From: an uncultured Verrucomicrobiota bacterium
GTDB lineage: Bacteria; Verrucomicrobiota; Kiritimatiellia; RFP12; UBA1067
Assembly (NCBI GenBank): GCA_945483525.1
Contig: CALYRV010000035.1
Span: 1 to 16,083 of the forward strand
DNA length: 16,083 nucleotides
Direction of reading: 5' to 3'
Shown here: positions 1-7,217 of the stretch, in pieces
Layout: every line of letters begins with the position of its first letter
How positions within the stretch are numbered: position 1 is the first letter of the stretch
Made by a program: the position numbers and the translations under genes
The notes under the pieces: model-generated
Database searches by the model: none
The model's input: only the letters and a program-made list of their open reading frames with translations
Told to the model about the DNA's origin: nothing

Positions 1-53
<53 letters not shown>

Positions 54-54
54 C

Positions 55-130
55 TGGTGGCGAGAAAGGGGATCGAACCCTTGACCTTAGGCTTATGAGT
101 CCTGCGCTCTACCAACTGAGCTATCTCGCC
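55..130 (-). tRNA. tRNA-Met (anticodon CAT), CCA encoded
   Basis: The acceptor stem GGCGAGA/TCTCGCC, D stem GCTC/GAGC, T stem AAGGG/CCCTT with TTCGATC loop, and an encoded CCA (bases 55-57) are all clear. The anticodon loop is CTCATAA, typical of elongator tRNA-Met; tRNA-Ile2, whose CAT anticodon is lysidine-modified, has the same loop and cannot be excluded by eye. The anticodon stem is odd: CAGGA faces GCCTA, so the first and last pairs are C-A and A-G mismatches and only three pairs remain. It is co-transcribed with tRNA-Thr downstream. Confidence 0.88.
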
Positions 131-155
131 ATGCCTTTTGGGGACACGAGTGCAT

Positions 156-185
156 ATTTTATCAAAAATCATCGCGCCGAGTCAA
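156..185 (-). promoter_or_regulatory. Promoter for the tRNA-Met/tRNA-Thr unit
   Basis: On the minus strand TTGACT (bases 185-180) is followed after 18 bases by TAAAAT (161-156), close to the sigma-70 consensus. A start about 7 bases further would give a leader of roughly 19 bases before the tRNA-Met 5' end at 130. The -35 box lies inside the end of the 46-aa ORF, so the tRNAs can be expressed independently of the SNF2/SWIM genes. Confidence 0.65.
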
Positions 186-309
186 GGGCGGATTTGGCTT
201 TTTCGACTGCCTTGCGATAAATTTCCTCGAGTTGCTCCTGCACGCGTCTCTCCCCGCGCCAGAAAGGAACGGGACCGAGTCGGCGAACGGTAGGATTTTC
301 GATCTTCAT
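169..309 (-). CDS. 46-aa ORF, probable detached C-terminal tail of the SWIM protein
   Basis: The ATG at 309 overlaps the TGA of the SWIM gene in an ATGA junction, a usual sign of translational coupling, and GGAGG-type bases inside the end of the SWIM gene precede it. The product starts MKIENPTVRRLGPVPFW and continues as a charged helix (VQEQLEEIYRKAVEKAKSAL). From family memory, many bacterial SWIM zinc-finger proteins end in a segment with an LGPxPFWRG-like motif followed by such a helix. I therefore infer that this small cistron is the C-terminal module of that family, split off as a separate ORF or by a frameshift at the junction. Codon use matches its neighbours. No independent function is known to me. 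It ends just upstream of the tRNA promoter's -10 box. Confidence 0.62.
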   Translation of the reverse strand: MKIENPTVRRLGPVPFWRGERRVQEQLEEIYRKAVEKAKSALDSAR

Positions 310-908
310 ACCAGCTCCTCCATTGAGATGCCACGGAGTTCGATAAGCAGCGACGGACGCCGCGCGATCTCTTCACCGAGGATGACCATCGCCGCAAAGA
401 CGTGCTTGCAGGGATTGGCATAATCAGGACACGAACACGCGGTTACGACGTCGTACTTGCGAGAGTCGAGAAGCTTTGTACCAGGATAGAGGTCGTAGCC
501 TTCCTTGCGGAAAATCTCCTCAACCTCCATCGGCATCTCTCCCGCGAGCAGACGAGCGACCAGCATCGGCTCACGACGAATCGCCGCGGCGATTCTGCCG
601 CGGACCGCTTTCGACGGCACCCGGAAATCGATCGTGACGTCATACGCCCCGGTCCGCACCCCCTGCACCTTCGCGCAAATGACATTCGCCGCACGCTTTC
701 CTTTTTCACCTTTCCTCTTTACTTCTACGACCTGTCCGGACATCGCGTAATTACGACCACGTCCGTATCTCCCGCCTAGGTCTATACGCTCCAGTGCAGC
801 AAACCATTTCTTCGCCCACTCCGAACGCGAAGAGCCAGATCGCGTTTCCTGCGAGCGAATGCCGTATGCGAACTTTGGACGCCGAAGAGGATAAGACTTT
901 CTAGCCAA
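306..908 (-). CDS. SWIM zinc-finger domain protein
   Basis: The 200-aa product carries a C-terminal SWIM motif of CxCx(n)CxH form: CSCPDYANPCKH near residues 158-169, followed by the usual helix (VFAAMVILGEEI). The N-terminal half (SEWAKKWFAALERIDLGGRYGRGRNYAMSG and the following strand-rich part) matches my memory of bacterial SWIM proteins encoded beside SNF2 ATPases. SWIM domains chelate zinc and are thought to bind DNA or protein; the exact job here is unknown. The start is TTG at 908, overlapping the SNF2 stop by 8 bases, with AAGGCGG just upstream as ribosome site. The gene ends in an ATGA overlap with the 46-aa ORF that looks like its missing tail. Order and overlaps argue for one operon with the SNF2 gene and a shared complex. 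Confidence 0.85.
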   Translation of the reverse strand: MARKSYPLRRPKFAYGIRSQETRSGSSRSEWAKKWFAALERIDLGGRYGRGRNYAMSGQVVEVKRKGEKGKRAANVICAKVQGVRTGAYDVTIDFRVPSKAVRGRIAAAIRREPMLVARLLAGEMPMEVEEIFRKEGYDLYPGTKLLDSRKYDVVTACSCPDYANPCKHVFAAMVILGEEIARRPSLLIELRGISMEELV

Positions 909-3300
909 GATTCACCGCCTTCCACAATTCCTCGCCGTCTTTGAGCAGTCCTTCCAGCGTCTGCTTCTTCGCGAGAATTTCGTCAATGCGTTCCTCAAGC
1001 GTTCCGACAGTAATGAACTCGTGCACAAACACGTCTCGATCCTGCCCGATGCGATGGGCGCGATCGGTAGCCTGTCCCTCTACCGCCGGATTCCACCAAC
1101 GGTCGAAATGAATCACATGCGTCGCCTTCGTGAGATTGAGTCCGAACCCGCCGGCCCGAAGCGAAAGGATGAAGACGTTGGGACGGGATTCGAGGTTCGT
1201 GGTTCGTGGTTCGTGATTCGTGGAGGAGATTCCTTCGGTATTGAACCGACGGATTTCGCGCTCGCGCTCCTTTGCCGAAAGCGCGCCGTGGAGGAACGGA
1301 ACATCGGACTTGAAACGCTTGTCGAGTTCACGCTTGAGCCACGCGCCGACCTTCGCATACTGCGTAAAGACGAGCGCGCTTTCTCCGGACTCGAAGATCT
1401 GCGTGAGAAGCTCGACGAGCCGTTCAAGCTTGCCGTCTCCGTCACACACCAGCTTGAGCGCGGTAATGAGCGCGAAGACGTCGCCCTGACGGCGCACGGA
1501 CAGCCGATAATCGCCGAGCGCCCTTTCATACTCCTCGCGCTGCGCGTCCGTAAGCCGACAGTACTCGCGGATCTCTACCTTCCCGCCGAGTTCGACGGCA
1601 ATGGCGGGGTCGGACTTCAGACGCCGCAGCACAAGCGGCTCGAGCGCCTTCCGAAGCCGCTTACCCGCGCGACACGTCGGATCGAGCGCAAGCGGCTTCA
1701 CGAACCGCTCCACGAACTCCTTGCGTTCCCCTAGCAGTCCCGGATTCAGAAACTCCTCGATACTCCACAGATCCTCGACCGTGTTCTCAATCGGAGTGCC
1801 CGTAAGCGCCACTCGATATCGCGGCATCAGCGCACGGACCGCCCTCGCAGTATGCGTGTCGAAATTCTTGATCGCCTGCGCCTCGTCAAGAACAAGTCCG
1901 TCCCACGCCACCTCCCGGAACAGCGCGTGCTCCCGCACCAACAGACTGTAACTCGTCACGACCACATCCGCCTCCGCACATGCCGCGCGGAATCCGCTCG
2001 CGACATGACGTCCATCACCCTGATGCACGTACACCTTGAGCGAAGGCGCGAACCGCTCGAGCTCGCGTTTCCAATTCGCAAGCAACGTGAGCGGAGCGAC
2101 GATGAGAAGTGAAGAGTGAAGAGTGAAGAGTGAAGAATTATGGAAAGACGAGTTACGAAGGGAAAGATACCAGGCGATGGTCTGGATCGTCTTGCCGAGG
2201 CCCATGTCATCCGCCAGCAACGCGCCGAATCCGCGATCCGTCACCGCCCTCATCCAACGCACGCCGCGCGCCTGATAATCACGGAGTTCGCCGCACAAAC
2301 CAATCGGCTGGGCACTGACTCCGTCCGCGCCGTTTCCGGCATAAGCCCGAAGCTCATTTATCATCTTCGCTATCTCGCCGCCGACATTCGCCTCTTCAAC
2401 CTCGATCCGACCGATCGCCCCGATACCGAGCGCGAACGCCACCGGATTGACCTTCTCGCGCCGCACCTTCTCCAGCGCCTTCAACGCCTCACGGAGAATC
2501 GAACGGTCGACCTCGATCCAATGATCTCGGAAGAAGACGAAATTGGACTTCTGCTCAAGCAGAAAGCGGATCTCCTCCGCAGAGACCGGATGTCCATCGA
2601 CTTTGATCACAAGGCTGAGGCCGGAGGTTGAGGCCGAAGGTTGAGAGCGGATATTTAAGTCCTCTTTGATCTCGGCGGACGCGGAAACACGCGCGGCGAA
2701 AGAACCGCATCTGACCTCGTACCCAGCAGCCTTGAGCGCCGCCGCCCCCCTTCTCGCGAAATCCTCCGCCTCGTTCTTCGTCACCTCGACACGAAGTTCG
2801 TGGTTCGTGGTTCGCGGTTGGTGGTTGGTGGTTCGTGGTTCGTGGTTCGTTCTCAGCTCACGAAGCTTCCCCCACTCAAACACCGCCTCACCGAGCGCCT
2901 TCAACGCGGCACGCCCCTTAGGTATCGGACAACTGACGAACAGCTTCTCGCCTTCGGACCCGAGCGAGAAAGATATTCCGGAACGAGCGTCCAGAGCTTC
3001 CGGATCGGACCACTCCGAAAGCGTCGCGGCAAAGGCGGCGCATTCCGCATCGTCCCAACGGACCAATCCGGTGCGGCTCTTCAACGCCGCCATCCAGGCG
3101 TCGTGCAAAGTTTCATAACGTTGATCCTCGGCATCGACAGTAAGCGGCGTCATCGCCGAAGAACGGACGTATTCGTCAAGCCAAGGAATGTCGGGCAGCC
3201 AACGCGCATGCCACCCGTCATCCTCCTTCACTAACGCGGGATAGAATCTTCCCGCGGCGATGCGCTCAAGCGCCAGGCGCTGGTTCGGACTCAGCTTCAC
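901..3300 (-). CDS. SNF2/HepA-family DNA translocase ATPase with repeat-encoded insertions
   Basis: The SNF2 superfamily-2 motifs are complete: motif I DDMGLGKT (Lys near residue 370 from the chosen start), Ia [13 protein letters not shown], motif [10 protein letters not shown] (near 472), motif [11 protein letters not shown], and in the second lobe [11 protein letters not shown], the strand [13 protein letters not shown] and motif [13 protein letters not shown] (near 743-753). This family moves along double-stranded DNA to remodel protein-DNA complexes. I chose GTG at 3300: GCGGAG lies 9 bases upstream and the protein then starts [13 protein letters not shown], as in bacterial relatives; the open frame extends to 3474, but that part overlaps the upstream gene and looks non-coding. 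The product is 799 aa and overlaps the upstream gene by 35 bases. Four peptide stretches (about residues 151-169, 217-230, 385-399, 694-705) come from tandem DNA arrays listed separately. It probably works with the SWIM protein. Confidence 0.92.
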   Translation of the reverse strand: MKLSPNQRLALERIAAGRFYPALVKEDDGWHARWLPDIPWLDEYVRSSAMTPLTVDAEDQRYETLHDAWMAALKSRTGLVRWDDAECAAFAATLSEWSDPEALDARSGISFSLGSEGEKLFVSCPIPKGRAALKALGEAVFEWGKLRELRTNHEPRTTNHQPRTTNHELRVEVTKNEAEDFARRGAAALKAAGYEVRCGSFAARVSASAEIKEDLNIRSQPSASTSGLSLVIKVDGHPVSAEEIRFLLEQKSNFVFFRDHWIEVDRSILREALKALEKVRREKVNPVAFALGIGAIGRIEVEEANVGGEIAKMINELRAYAGNGADGVSAQPIGLCGELRDYQARGVRWMRAVTDRGFGALLADDMGLGKTIQTIAWYLSLRNSSFHNSSLFTLHSSLLIVAPLTLLANWKRELERFAPSLKVYVHQGDGRHVASGFRAACAEADVVVTSYSLLVREHALFREVAWDGLVLDEAQAIKNFDTHTARAVRALMPRYRVALTGTPIENTVEDLWSIEEFLNPGLLGERKEFVERFVKPLALDPTCRAGKRLRKALEPLVLRRLKSDPAIAVELGGKVEIREYCRLTDAQREEYERALGDYRLSVRRQGDVFALITALKLVCDGDGKLERLVELLTQIFESGESALVFTQYAKVGAWLKRELDKRFKSDVPFLHGALSAKEREREIRRFNTEGISSTNHEPRTTNLESRPNVFILSLRAGGFGLNLTKATHVIHFDRWWNPAVEGQATDRAHRIGQDRDVFVHEFITVGTLEERIDEILAKKQTLEGLLKDGEELWKAVNLG
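1187..1221. repeat. GGTTCGT heptamer array, five units, inside the SNF2 gene
   Basis: Five consecutive 7-base units on the plus strand: gattcga, three perfect ggttcgt, and gattcgt. On the coding (minus) strand they give peptide of the NHEPRTT type in the second helicase lobe, just before the strand leading to [11 protein letters not shown]. Because 7 is not a multiple of 3 the array runs through all frames, and the pure heptamer has no stop in any frame of either strand. Confidence 0.85.
2105..2146. repeat. AAGAGTG heptamer array, about six units, inside the SNF2 gene
   Basis: Units are agaagtg, three perfect aagagtg, aagaatt and a decayed atggaaa. On the coding strand they encode the Ser/Leu/Phe/His-rich stretch [10 protein letters not shown], placed between helicase motif I and motif Ia (directly before LIVAPLTLL). 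The pure heptamer contains a TGA when read on the plus strand but is open in all frames in the direction in which the gene reads it. Confidence 0.8.
2613..2651. repeat. 13-base tandem repeat, three units, inside the SNF2 gene
   Basis: Three 13-mers in a row: ggctgaggccgga, ggttgaggccgaa, ggttgagagcgga. The 39 bases keep the frame and encode a Ser/Pro/Thr-rich linker ([11 protein letters not shown]) in the N-terminal region of the SNF2 protein. It shares the GGTTGAG core with the degenerate units of the heptamer array at 2795-2850. Confidence 0.65.
2795..2850. repeat. GGTTCGT heptamer array, eight units, inside the SNF2 gene
   Basis: Eight consecutive heptamers: agttcgt, ggttcgt, ggttcgc, two ggttggt and three ggttcgt. 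On the coding strand they give the peptide [18 protein letters not shown] at about residues 151-169, between two N-terminal segments of otherwise ordinary sequence. Same unit as the array at 1187-1221, 1.6 kb away in the same gene. Confidence 0.87.
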
Positions 3301-3865
3301 CGCCAACGGACTCCGCTTCCGGCGCCGTAACGGCATCCTCTTCACCGGCGACTTCGCCGAGGGTCTTGGTTCCGGACAAAAGCGCAATAACCTGCCCCTG
3401 CACTTCGGCCAGGTTCTCAAGCCGAATGCGGGGATCGAGAATGACAAACGTGTCACCCTGCTTGCGGTCTTCATAGACGCGACGGATCGTTCCGTCAGCC
3501 TGTTCCTTCTGATCGCGCTCCACCAGAATCTTGGAACGCTCGAGCATCACCGCGAGAACGTAAATCACGTTCTTCATCGCAGGATCATCCATCGTGATCA
3601 GCTGACGAAGAAGCTCGCCCGCATCTTCCTTCTTGAGCGGCTCCGACTTCGCCTCTTTGACCGGCGCGAGATAAAGCCCATCCCAAAACGAAAACGGCTC
3701 CCAATCCCGCTCCATCGCCTTCCAGCACTCGGGATGACAGTCAAAACGCTCATAGCCGCCGGTCGTCTCCTTGAGGGCGCTCACCATCGGAGTCTTATCT
3801 ACCAGCGGCTTGCCGCAAATCGAGCATTCATGCCCGCGCGACCTGATGTTCCATTCCTGACTCAT
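3266..3865 (-). CDS. PVC-type zinc-ribbon protein of unknown function
   Basis: The 199-aa product begins MSQEWNIRSRGHECSICGKP and has two candidate zinc-binding pairs, CSIC (residues 14-17) and CHPEC (near residues 43-47). Then come DWEPFSFWDGLY, a helical part with NVIYVLAVMLERSKIL, and a strand-rich part ending RLENLAEVQGQVIALL, with an acidic low-complexity tail. I recall this layout from uncharacterised Verrucomicrobiota/Lentisphaerae proteins, where it often lies near conserved housekeeping genes; I know no function. The ATG at 3865 is 11 bases after the CCA of tRNA-Arg, with no Shine-Dalgarno sequence in between, so the mRNA may be released by tRNA 3' processing. The gene overlaps the SNF2 start by 35 bases. 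Confidence 0.8.
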   Translation of the reverse strand: MSQEWNIRSRGHECSICGKPLVDKTPMVSALKETTGGYERFDCHPECWKAMERDWEPFSFWDGLYLAPVKEAKSEPLKKEDAGELLRQLITMDDPAMKNVIYVLAVMLERSKILVERDQKEQADGTIRRVYEDRKQGDTFVILDPRIRLENLAEVQGQVIALLSGTKTLGEVAGEEDAVTAPEAESVGGEAESEPAPGA

Positions 3866-3876
3866 GTGATAAATTC

Positions 3877-3953
3877 TGGTGCGACTGACTGGGATCGAAC
3901 CAGCAACCTTCGGCTTCGGAGGCCAACGCTCTATCCAATTGAGCTACAGTCGC
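3877..3953 (-). tRNA. tRNA-Arg (anticodon CCG), CCA encoded
   Basis: Acceptor GCGACTG/CAGTCGC, D stem GCTC/GAGC, anticodon stem TTGGC/GCCGA around loop CTCCGAA (anticodon CCG, reading CGG), T stem GCTGG/CCAGT with one weak pair, and encoded CCA at 3877-3879. It sits 19 bases after the ftsI stop and 11 bases before the zinc-ribbon gene, all on the same strand. Confidence 0.95.
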
Positions 3954-3966
3954 GTAAACGCCGTAT

Positions 3967-3995
3967 AGTATATCATAAAACCGCACCCTGCGTAA
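3967..3995 (-). promoter_or_regulatory. Possible tRNA-Arg promoter
   Basis: A good -10 box TATACT (3972-3967) lies directly after the ftsI stop; 17 bases upstream is only a weak -35, TTACGC (3995-3990), inside the ftsI gene. A start near 3960 would leave about 7 bases before the tRNA. Readthrough from ftsI is an equally possible source of the tRNA. Confidence 0.4.
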
Positions 3996-5781
3996 CGGGC
4001 TCAGGCAACCGGTCGTATTCGTCGTCCTCAAAGATGTCGACATCGTCGTCCGGAACATCCTTCGGAATCATCAGATAACGCATCGTCTTCGTCGCGATAC
4101 GGCGGAAGACTGGTCCGGACGAATTGCCGCCTTGATGATATAACCGACGCTGATCGAAATCCAACGTGACCAGAACGACGATTTCCGGATGCGTCGCTGG
4201 AACCATGCCGCAGAACGTCGCGCGATACTGTCCCGGCAGATATCCGGCACGTCCCGCGCTCTTCTGCGCTGTACCTGTCTTACCAGCAACCGAATAACCC
4301 TTCATCGCCGCACGCCGAGCAGTACCTCCGGGTGCCGCCACCCCACGCATCATCTCGAGCAACGTCTTTGCCGTCGACTCTCGAATCACTCGGTTGACGG
4401 GGCGCGGCTCGTTCTTCAGCAGGACGAGTCCATCCGACGCCACTACGCGATCGATCAAATACGGCTTCATACGAACCCCGTTATTGGCAATCGCCTGATA
4501 CGCGGAAACCAGCTGAATCGCCGTAACCGCAAAAGCCTGACCGATCGCCGCCCGCGACCACGTCGCCTTGTCCCACATCCGCCGCGAAGGATCGAAAAGA
4601 ATACCGACTTCCTCGCCCGGCAGTTCGATACCCGTCTTCTCTCCGAATCCGAAACGCCGCATGCCTTCATACACGCGCTTCGGACCGAGATCAAAGCCGA
4701 GCTTGCCGATCACGATATTCGAAGAGTGGACGATCGCGTCCGTTATCGTCATCCGCGGCTCCCAGACATGTCCTGCATCTCCGGGCAACCTGTAATAACG
4801 ATCATCATCACGATTCGTGGTATAAAGCGAATCAGGCTTCACGAAATCCTGATCAATCGCCGTCGCCGCCGTGATCACCTTCATCACGGACCCCGGCTCA
4901 TACGTGAAGGCGACCGCTCGATTGAGACGATTGCGGTCCGACGTGCGACTGAACATCCGCGGATCGAAATCGGGAGCGGACGCCATCGAAAGAATCGCTC
5001 CAGTCTTCGCATTCATCACGATACACCATCCCGACCCCGCACCGAACTCCTCGATCCCCCGGGCGAGCTCGACCTCAACTTCGCGCTGAATATTGCGGTC
5101 GATCGTCAGAAAGACATCCGCCCCTTGAACAGGATCGATCGAAATCTCGCGCCGGTCGTAAAGCTCACGTCCGAGCGCATCACGCTTGCCGCGGATCGTA
5201 CCGGACGTGCCGACCAGCCATCTCGCGCAACTCTGCTCGACACCTGCCACTCCGTCGAAATCGAAATTCACGGCACCGAGCACATGACAGAGCGAACGAC
5301 GACCAGGATACTGACGAACCTGCGAATCATTGATGATCACGCCGGAAACATAGCGCGAATCCGCCAGAATCGCATGCGCATCGATATCCGTCGAAACCCC
5401 CAGCGGCTGATAACGCTTCTTGGAATTCTCCGCCATCGCAGCGATGCGTGAAGGCTCGACGTTAAGCGCATTCGCAATCGTGGTGATGATCTGCTTACGC
5501 GTACGCGGCGCCTCCTTGCGCGAAGGACGCACCACCCGATTGGTCAGATCCACCGGATCAAGATGATATTCCCAAATCGGGACGGATAGCGCCAGCGGAT
5601 CGCCGTTCACGTCATAGACGCCACCGCGCGGCGCCTTCAATTCACGCTCAAAATCGTAAGTGAGCCCCTGCACCTCGGCGTCAACGTGCGCCCGAATCAG
5701 AGAGTAAGAGGTATAAATGCCGAATGCGGCGAGGAATATCAGCGGAAGCCAGAACCGAAGCTTATCGGACAGCGTGTCCAT
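3973..5781 (-). CDS. ftsI: Peptidoglycan D,D-transpeptidase FtsI (class B PBP)
   Basis: This is the septal transpeptidase that cross-links peptidoglycan at the division site. The 602-aa protein has a short cytoplasmic start, one membrane anchor (FWLPLIFLAAFGIYTSYSLI, about residues 10-29), a PBP dimer domain beginning RGGVYDVNGDPLA, and a transpeptidase domain with the three hallmark motifs: SVMK with catalytic Ser near 298, SSN near 353-355, and KTG near 501. No PASTA domain follows. The ATG at 5781 lies 3 bases after the ftsL stop, as in most dcw clusters. Unusually, murE/mraY do not follow; tRNA-Arg is 19 bases downstream. Confidence 0.95.
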   Translation of the reverse strand: MDTLSDKLRFWLPLIFLAAFGIYTSYSLIRAHVDAEVQGLTYDFERELKAPRGGVYDVNGDPLALSVPIWEYHLDPVDLTNRVVRPSRKEAPRTRKQIITTIANALNVEPSRIAAMAENSKKRYQPLGVSTDIDAHAILADSRYVSGVIINDSQVRQYPGRRSLCHVLGAVNFDFDGVAGVEQSCARWLVGTSGTIRGKRDALGRELYDRREISIDPVQGADVFLTIDRNIQREVEVELARGIEEFGAGSGWCIVMNAKTGAILSMASAPDFDPRMFSRTSDRNRLNRAVAFTYEPGSVMKVITAATAIDQDFVKPDSLYTTNRDDDRYYRLPGDAGHVWEPRMTITDAIVHSSNIVIGKLGFDLGPKRVYEGMRRFGFGEKTGIELPGEEVGILFDPSRRMWDKATWSRAAIGQAFAVTAIQLVSAYQAIANNGVRMKPYLIDRVVASDGLVLLKNEPRPVNRVIRESTAKTLLEMMRGVAAPGGTARRAAMKGYSVAGKTGTAQKSAGRAGYLPGQYRATFCGMVPATHPEIVVLVTLDFDQRRLYHQGGNSSGPVFRRIATKTMRYLMIPKDVPDDDVDIFEDDEYDRLPEPVTQGAVL

Positions 5782-5784
5782 CGC

Positions 5785-6213
5785 TTAGCGGCGACGAGAG
5801 GAAATCCTCGAATTGGAAGCCACCGTGCCGGAAGACTTACGTCGGCTCTGAGCGAGGCGGACGGACTGCTGCCCGTACCTCGGAGTGCCAGAGGCATCCA
5901 TCCTGATCACCTGCTCCGGTTTCGGAATGCGCATATTGAGTCCGTGACTGACCAGTGCCCGTTCCAGATTCTCGGGAGTCGTCATCCGATCCCACGCCCA
6001 CGCCTCACGACGACGGTCCTGCTCAAGTCTTGCGAGCTGCTTCTCCTTTTCGCGAATGGACTTAACCGTCTGCGAACAACGTGCCTCCGCCACCAGATTG
6101 ACGACCACCATCACCACGAGCGCGGCGATAATGCCGGCGACGTGAAGCGACTTTCCAGTCATCACGCTCATCGTCTGCGACTTACGGCAGTTCCTGCGTT
6201 TCTTGATTTTCAT
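5785..6213 (-). CDS. ftsL: Cell division protein FtsL-like
   Basis: The 142-aa product has the FtsL plan: a basic cytoplasmic start (MKIKKRRNCRKSQ), one membrane helix at about residues 23-43 (HVAGIIAALVVMVVVNLV), then a charged coiled coil (VKSIREKEKQLARLEQDRRRE) and a short NLERALVSHGLNMRIPKPEQV stretch. FtsL sequences diverge widely, so the call rests on this topology plus the position between rsmH and ftsI. The ATG is separated from the rsmH stop by one base, with a strong AAAGGAG site inside the end of rsmH. The C-terminal 40 residues are Arg/Ser-rich and probably disordered. Confidence 0.85.
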   Translation of the reverse strand: MKIKKRRNCRKSQTMSVMTGKSLHVAGIIAALVVMVVVNLVAEARCSQTVKSIREKEKQLARLEQDRRREAWAWDRMTTPENLERALVSHGLNMRIPKPEQVIRMDASGTPRYGQQSVRLAQSRRKSSGTVASNSRISSRRR

Positions 6214-6214
6214 T

Positions 6215-7132
6215 TCACACTCCTTTCACTTCGATCACTCTGAGCTTGGCGCTCCGTGATCTCGGATTGACATCGACTTCGGCTTCGGTCGCGGTGACGG
6301 CCTTTTTCGTCACGGCGACGGCCCTCGGGAGCGACCCTTTCCACTCCGATCCGCCCTGTTGCAGCGAAACCTCCTTGCCCACATGTTCGGCGAAAAACCT
6401 CTTCACCACGCGGTCGGTAAGCGACTCGAACGTGATCACCGCGAACCTTCCGCCGGAAGCGAGAAGCTCTATGCCGCCTTCCAGCGCCCTCTTGAGCTCG
6501 CCCATCTCGTCGTTCACCTCCATCCGCAACGCCTGAAATACGCGCGTCGCCGGATGATGTCCACCACGCCTGCCGACCGTCTTCTCGATGAAGTCCGCCA
6601 GTTCGATCGTCGTCTTGAACCCCCGTCGCGCCGCGATCGCCTTCGCGATTCTGCGAGCGTTAGGTTCTTCGCCCCATTCGCGGAAGATCTCTTCCAACCT
6701 CTCCGCGCTCTCTCCGTTCACCAGATCCGCGGCACTTATGCCGCGCGACCTGTCCATGCGCATGTCAAGGGGTCCCTCGCGCAGAAAGCTGAACCCACGT
6801 CCGGCTTCATCCAGCTGAGGACTCGACACGCCCAGATCCAACAGGATCCCATCGACTTCTTGCCAACCTTTTTCATTTGCAATCCTTTTTAAATCTCCGT
6901 GGTTGCCGTAGGCGACCTCCAGCCGCCCCTCAAATTCAACCTTCAACCTCTCACCTGCCGCGATAGCGGCTTCATCTCGATCAATTCCGAGGACCGTTCC
7001 GCCTCTCGCGATGATCTCCCGCGTGTGCCCGGCCCTTCCGAGCGTTCCATCCACATACCTGCCGCCGGGCTTTACGGACAAAGCATCCACCGTCTCGTTC
7101 AAGAGCACCGGTATATGCTTCGATTCCGACAT
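6215..7132 (-). CDS. rsmH: 16S rRNA (cytosine(1402)-N(4))-methyltransferase RsmH
   Basis: RsmH (MraW) N4-methylates C1402 of 16S rRNA using SAM. The sequence shows the family marks: HIPVLLNETVDAL at the N-terminus, the SAM site YVDGTLGRAGHTREI followed by GIDRDEAAI, then LDLGVSSPQLDEAGRGFSF and GPLDMRMD, and HPATRVFQALRMEVNDE in the C-terminal lobe. I chose ATG at 7132 (MSESKHIPVLL, 305 aa) with GGTGG upstream; an in-frame GTG at 7141 would add three residues. The 84-base gap to mraZ is filled largely by a CTTCAA-rich tract, so expression probably relies on readthrough from the mraZ promoter. Confidence 0.95.
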   Translation of the reverse strand: MSESKHIPVLLNETVDALSVKPGGRYVDGTLGRAGHTREIIARGGTVLGIDRDEAAIAAGERLKVEFEGRLEVAYGNHGDLKRIANEKGWQEVDGILLDLGVSSPQLDEAGRGFSFLREGPLDMRMDRSRGISAADLVNGESAERLEEIFREWGEEPNARRIAKAIAARRGFKTTIELADFIEKTVGRRGGHHPATRVFQALRMEVNDEMGELKRALEGGIELLASGGRFAVITFESLTDRVVKRFFAEHVGKEVSLQQGGSEWKGSLPRAVAVTKKAVTATEAEVDVNPRSRSAKLRVIEVKGV

Positions 7133-7176
7133 CTTATCCACCCGTTTTTTCGCCCTCTGTCTTTAACTTAAACCAC

Positions 7177-7217
7177 CACTCTTCAACTTCAACTTCCCAC
7201 TTCAACTTCACCCCACT
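7177..7217. repeat. CTTCAA-rich degenerate tandem tract between mraZ and rsmH
   Basis: The plus strand reads as repeated cttcaa/cttccca/cttcacc blocks, including a 13-base-spaced pair cttcaacttccca and cttcaacttcacc. It begins at the mraZ stop and takes up about half of the spacer. In style it resembles the arrays within the SNF2 gene, but it is untranslated. Confidence 0.55.

Noticed and set aside
3301..3474. Upstream extension of the SNF2 frame (58 more codons)
   Set aside because: It would overlap the zinc-ribbon gene by about 200 bases, its residues (Arg/Pro-rich) do not look like the family, and the GTG at 3300 has a ribosome site.
4189..5451. 420-codon open frame on the plus strand opposite ftsI
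   Set aside because: Antisense shadow caused by high GC and codon bias; no recognisable motif and no ribosome site.
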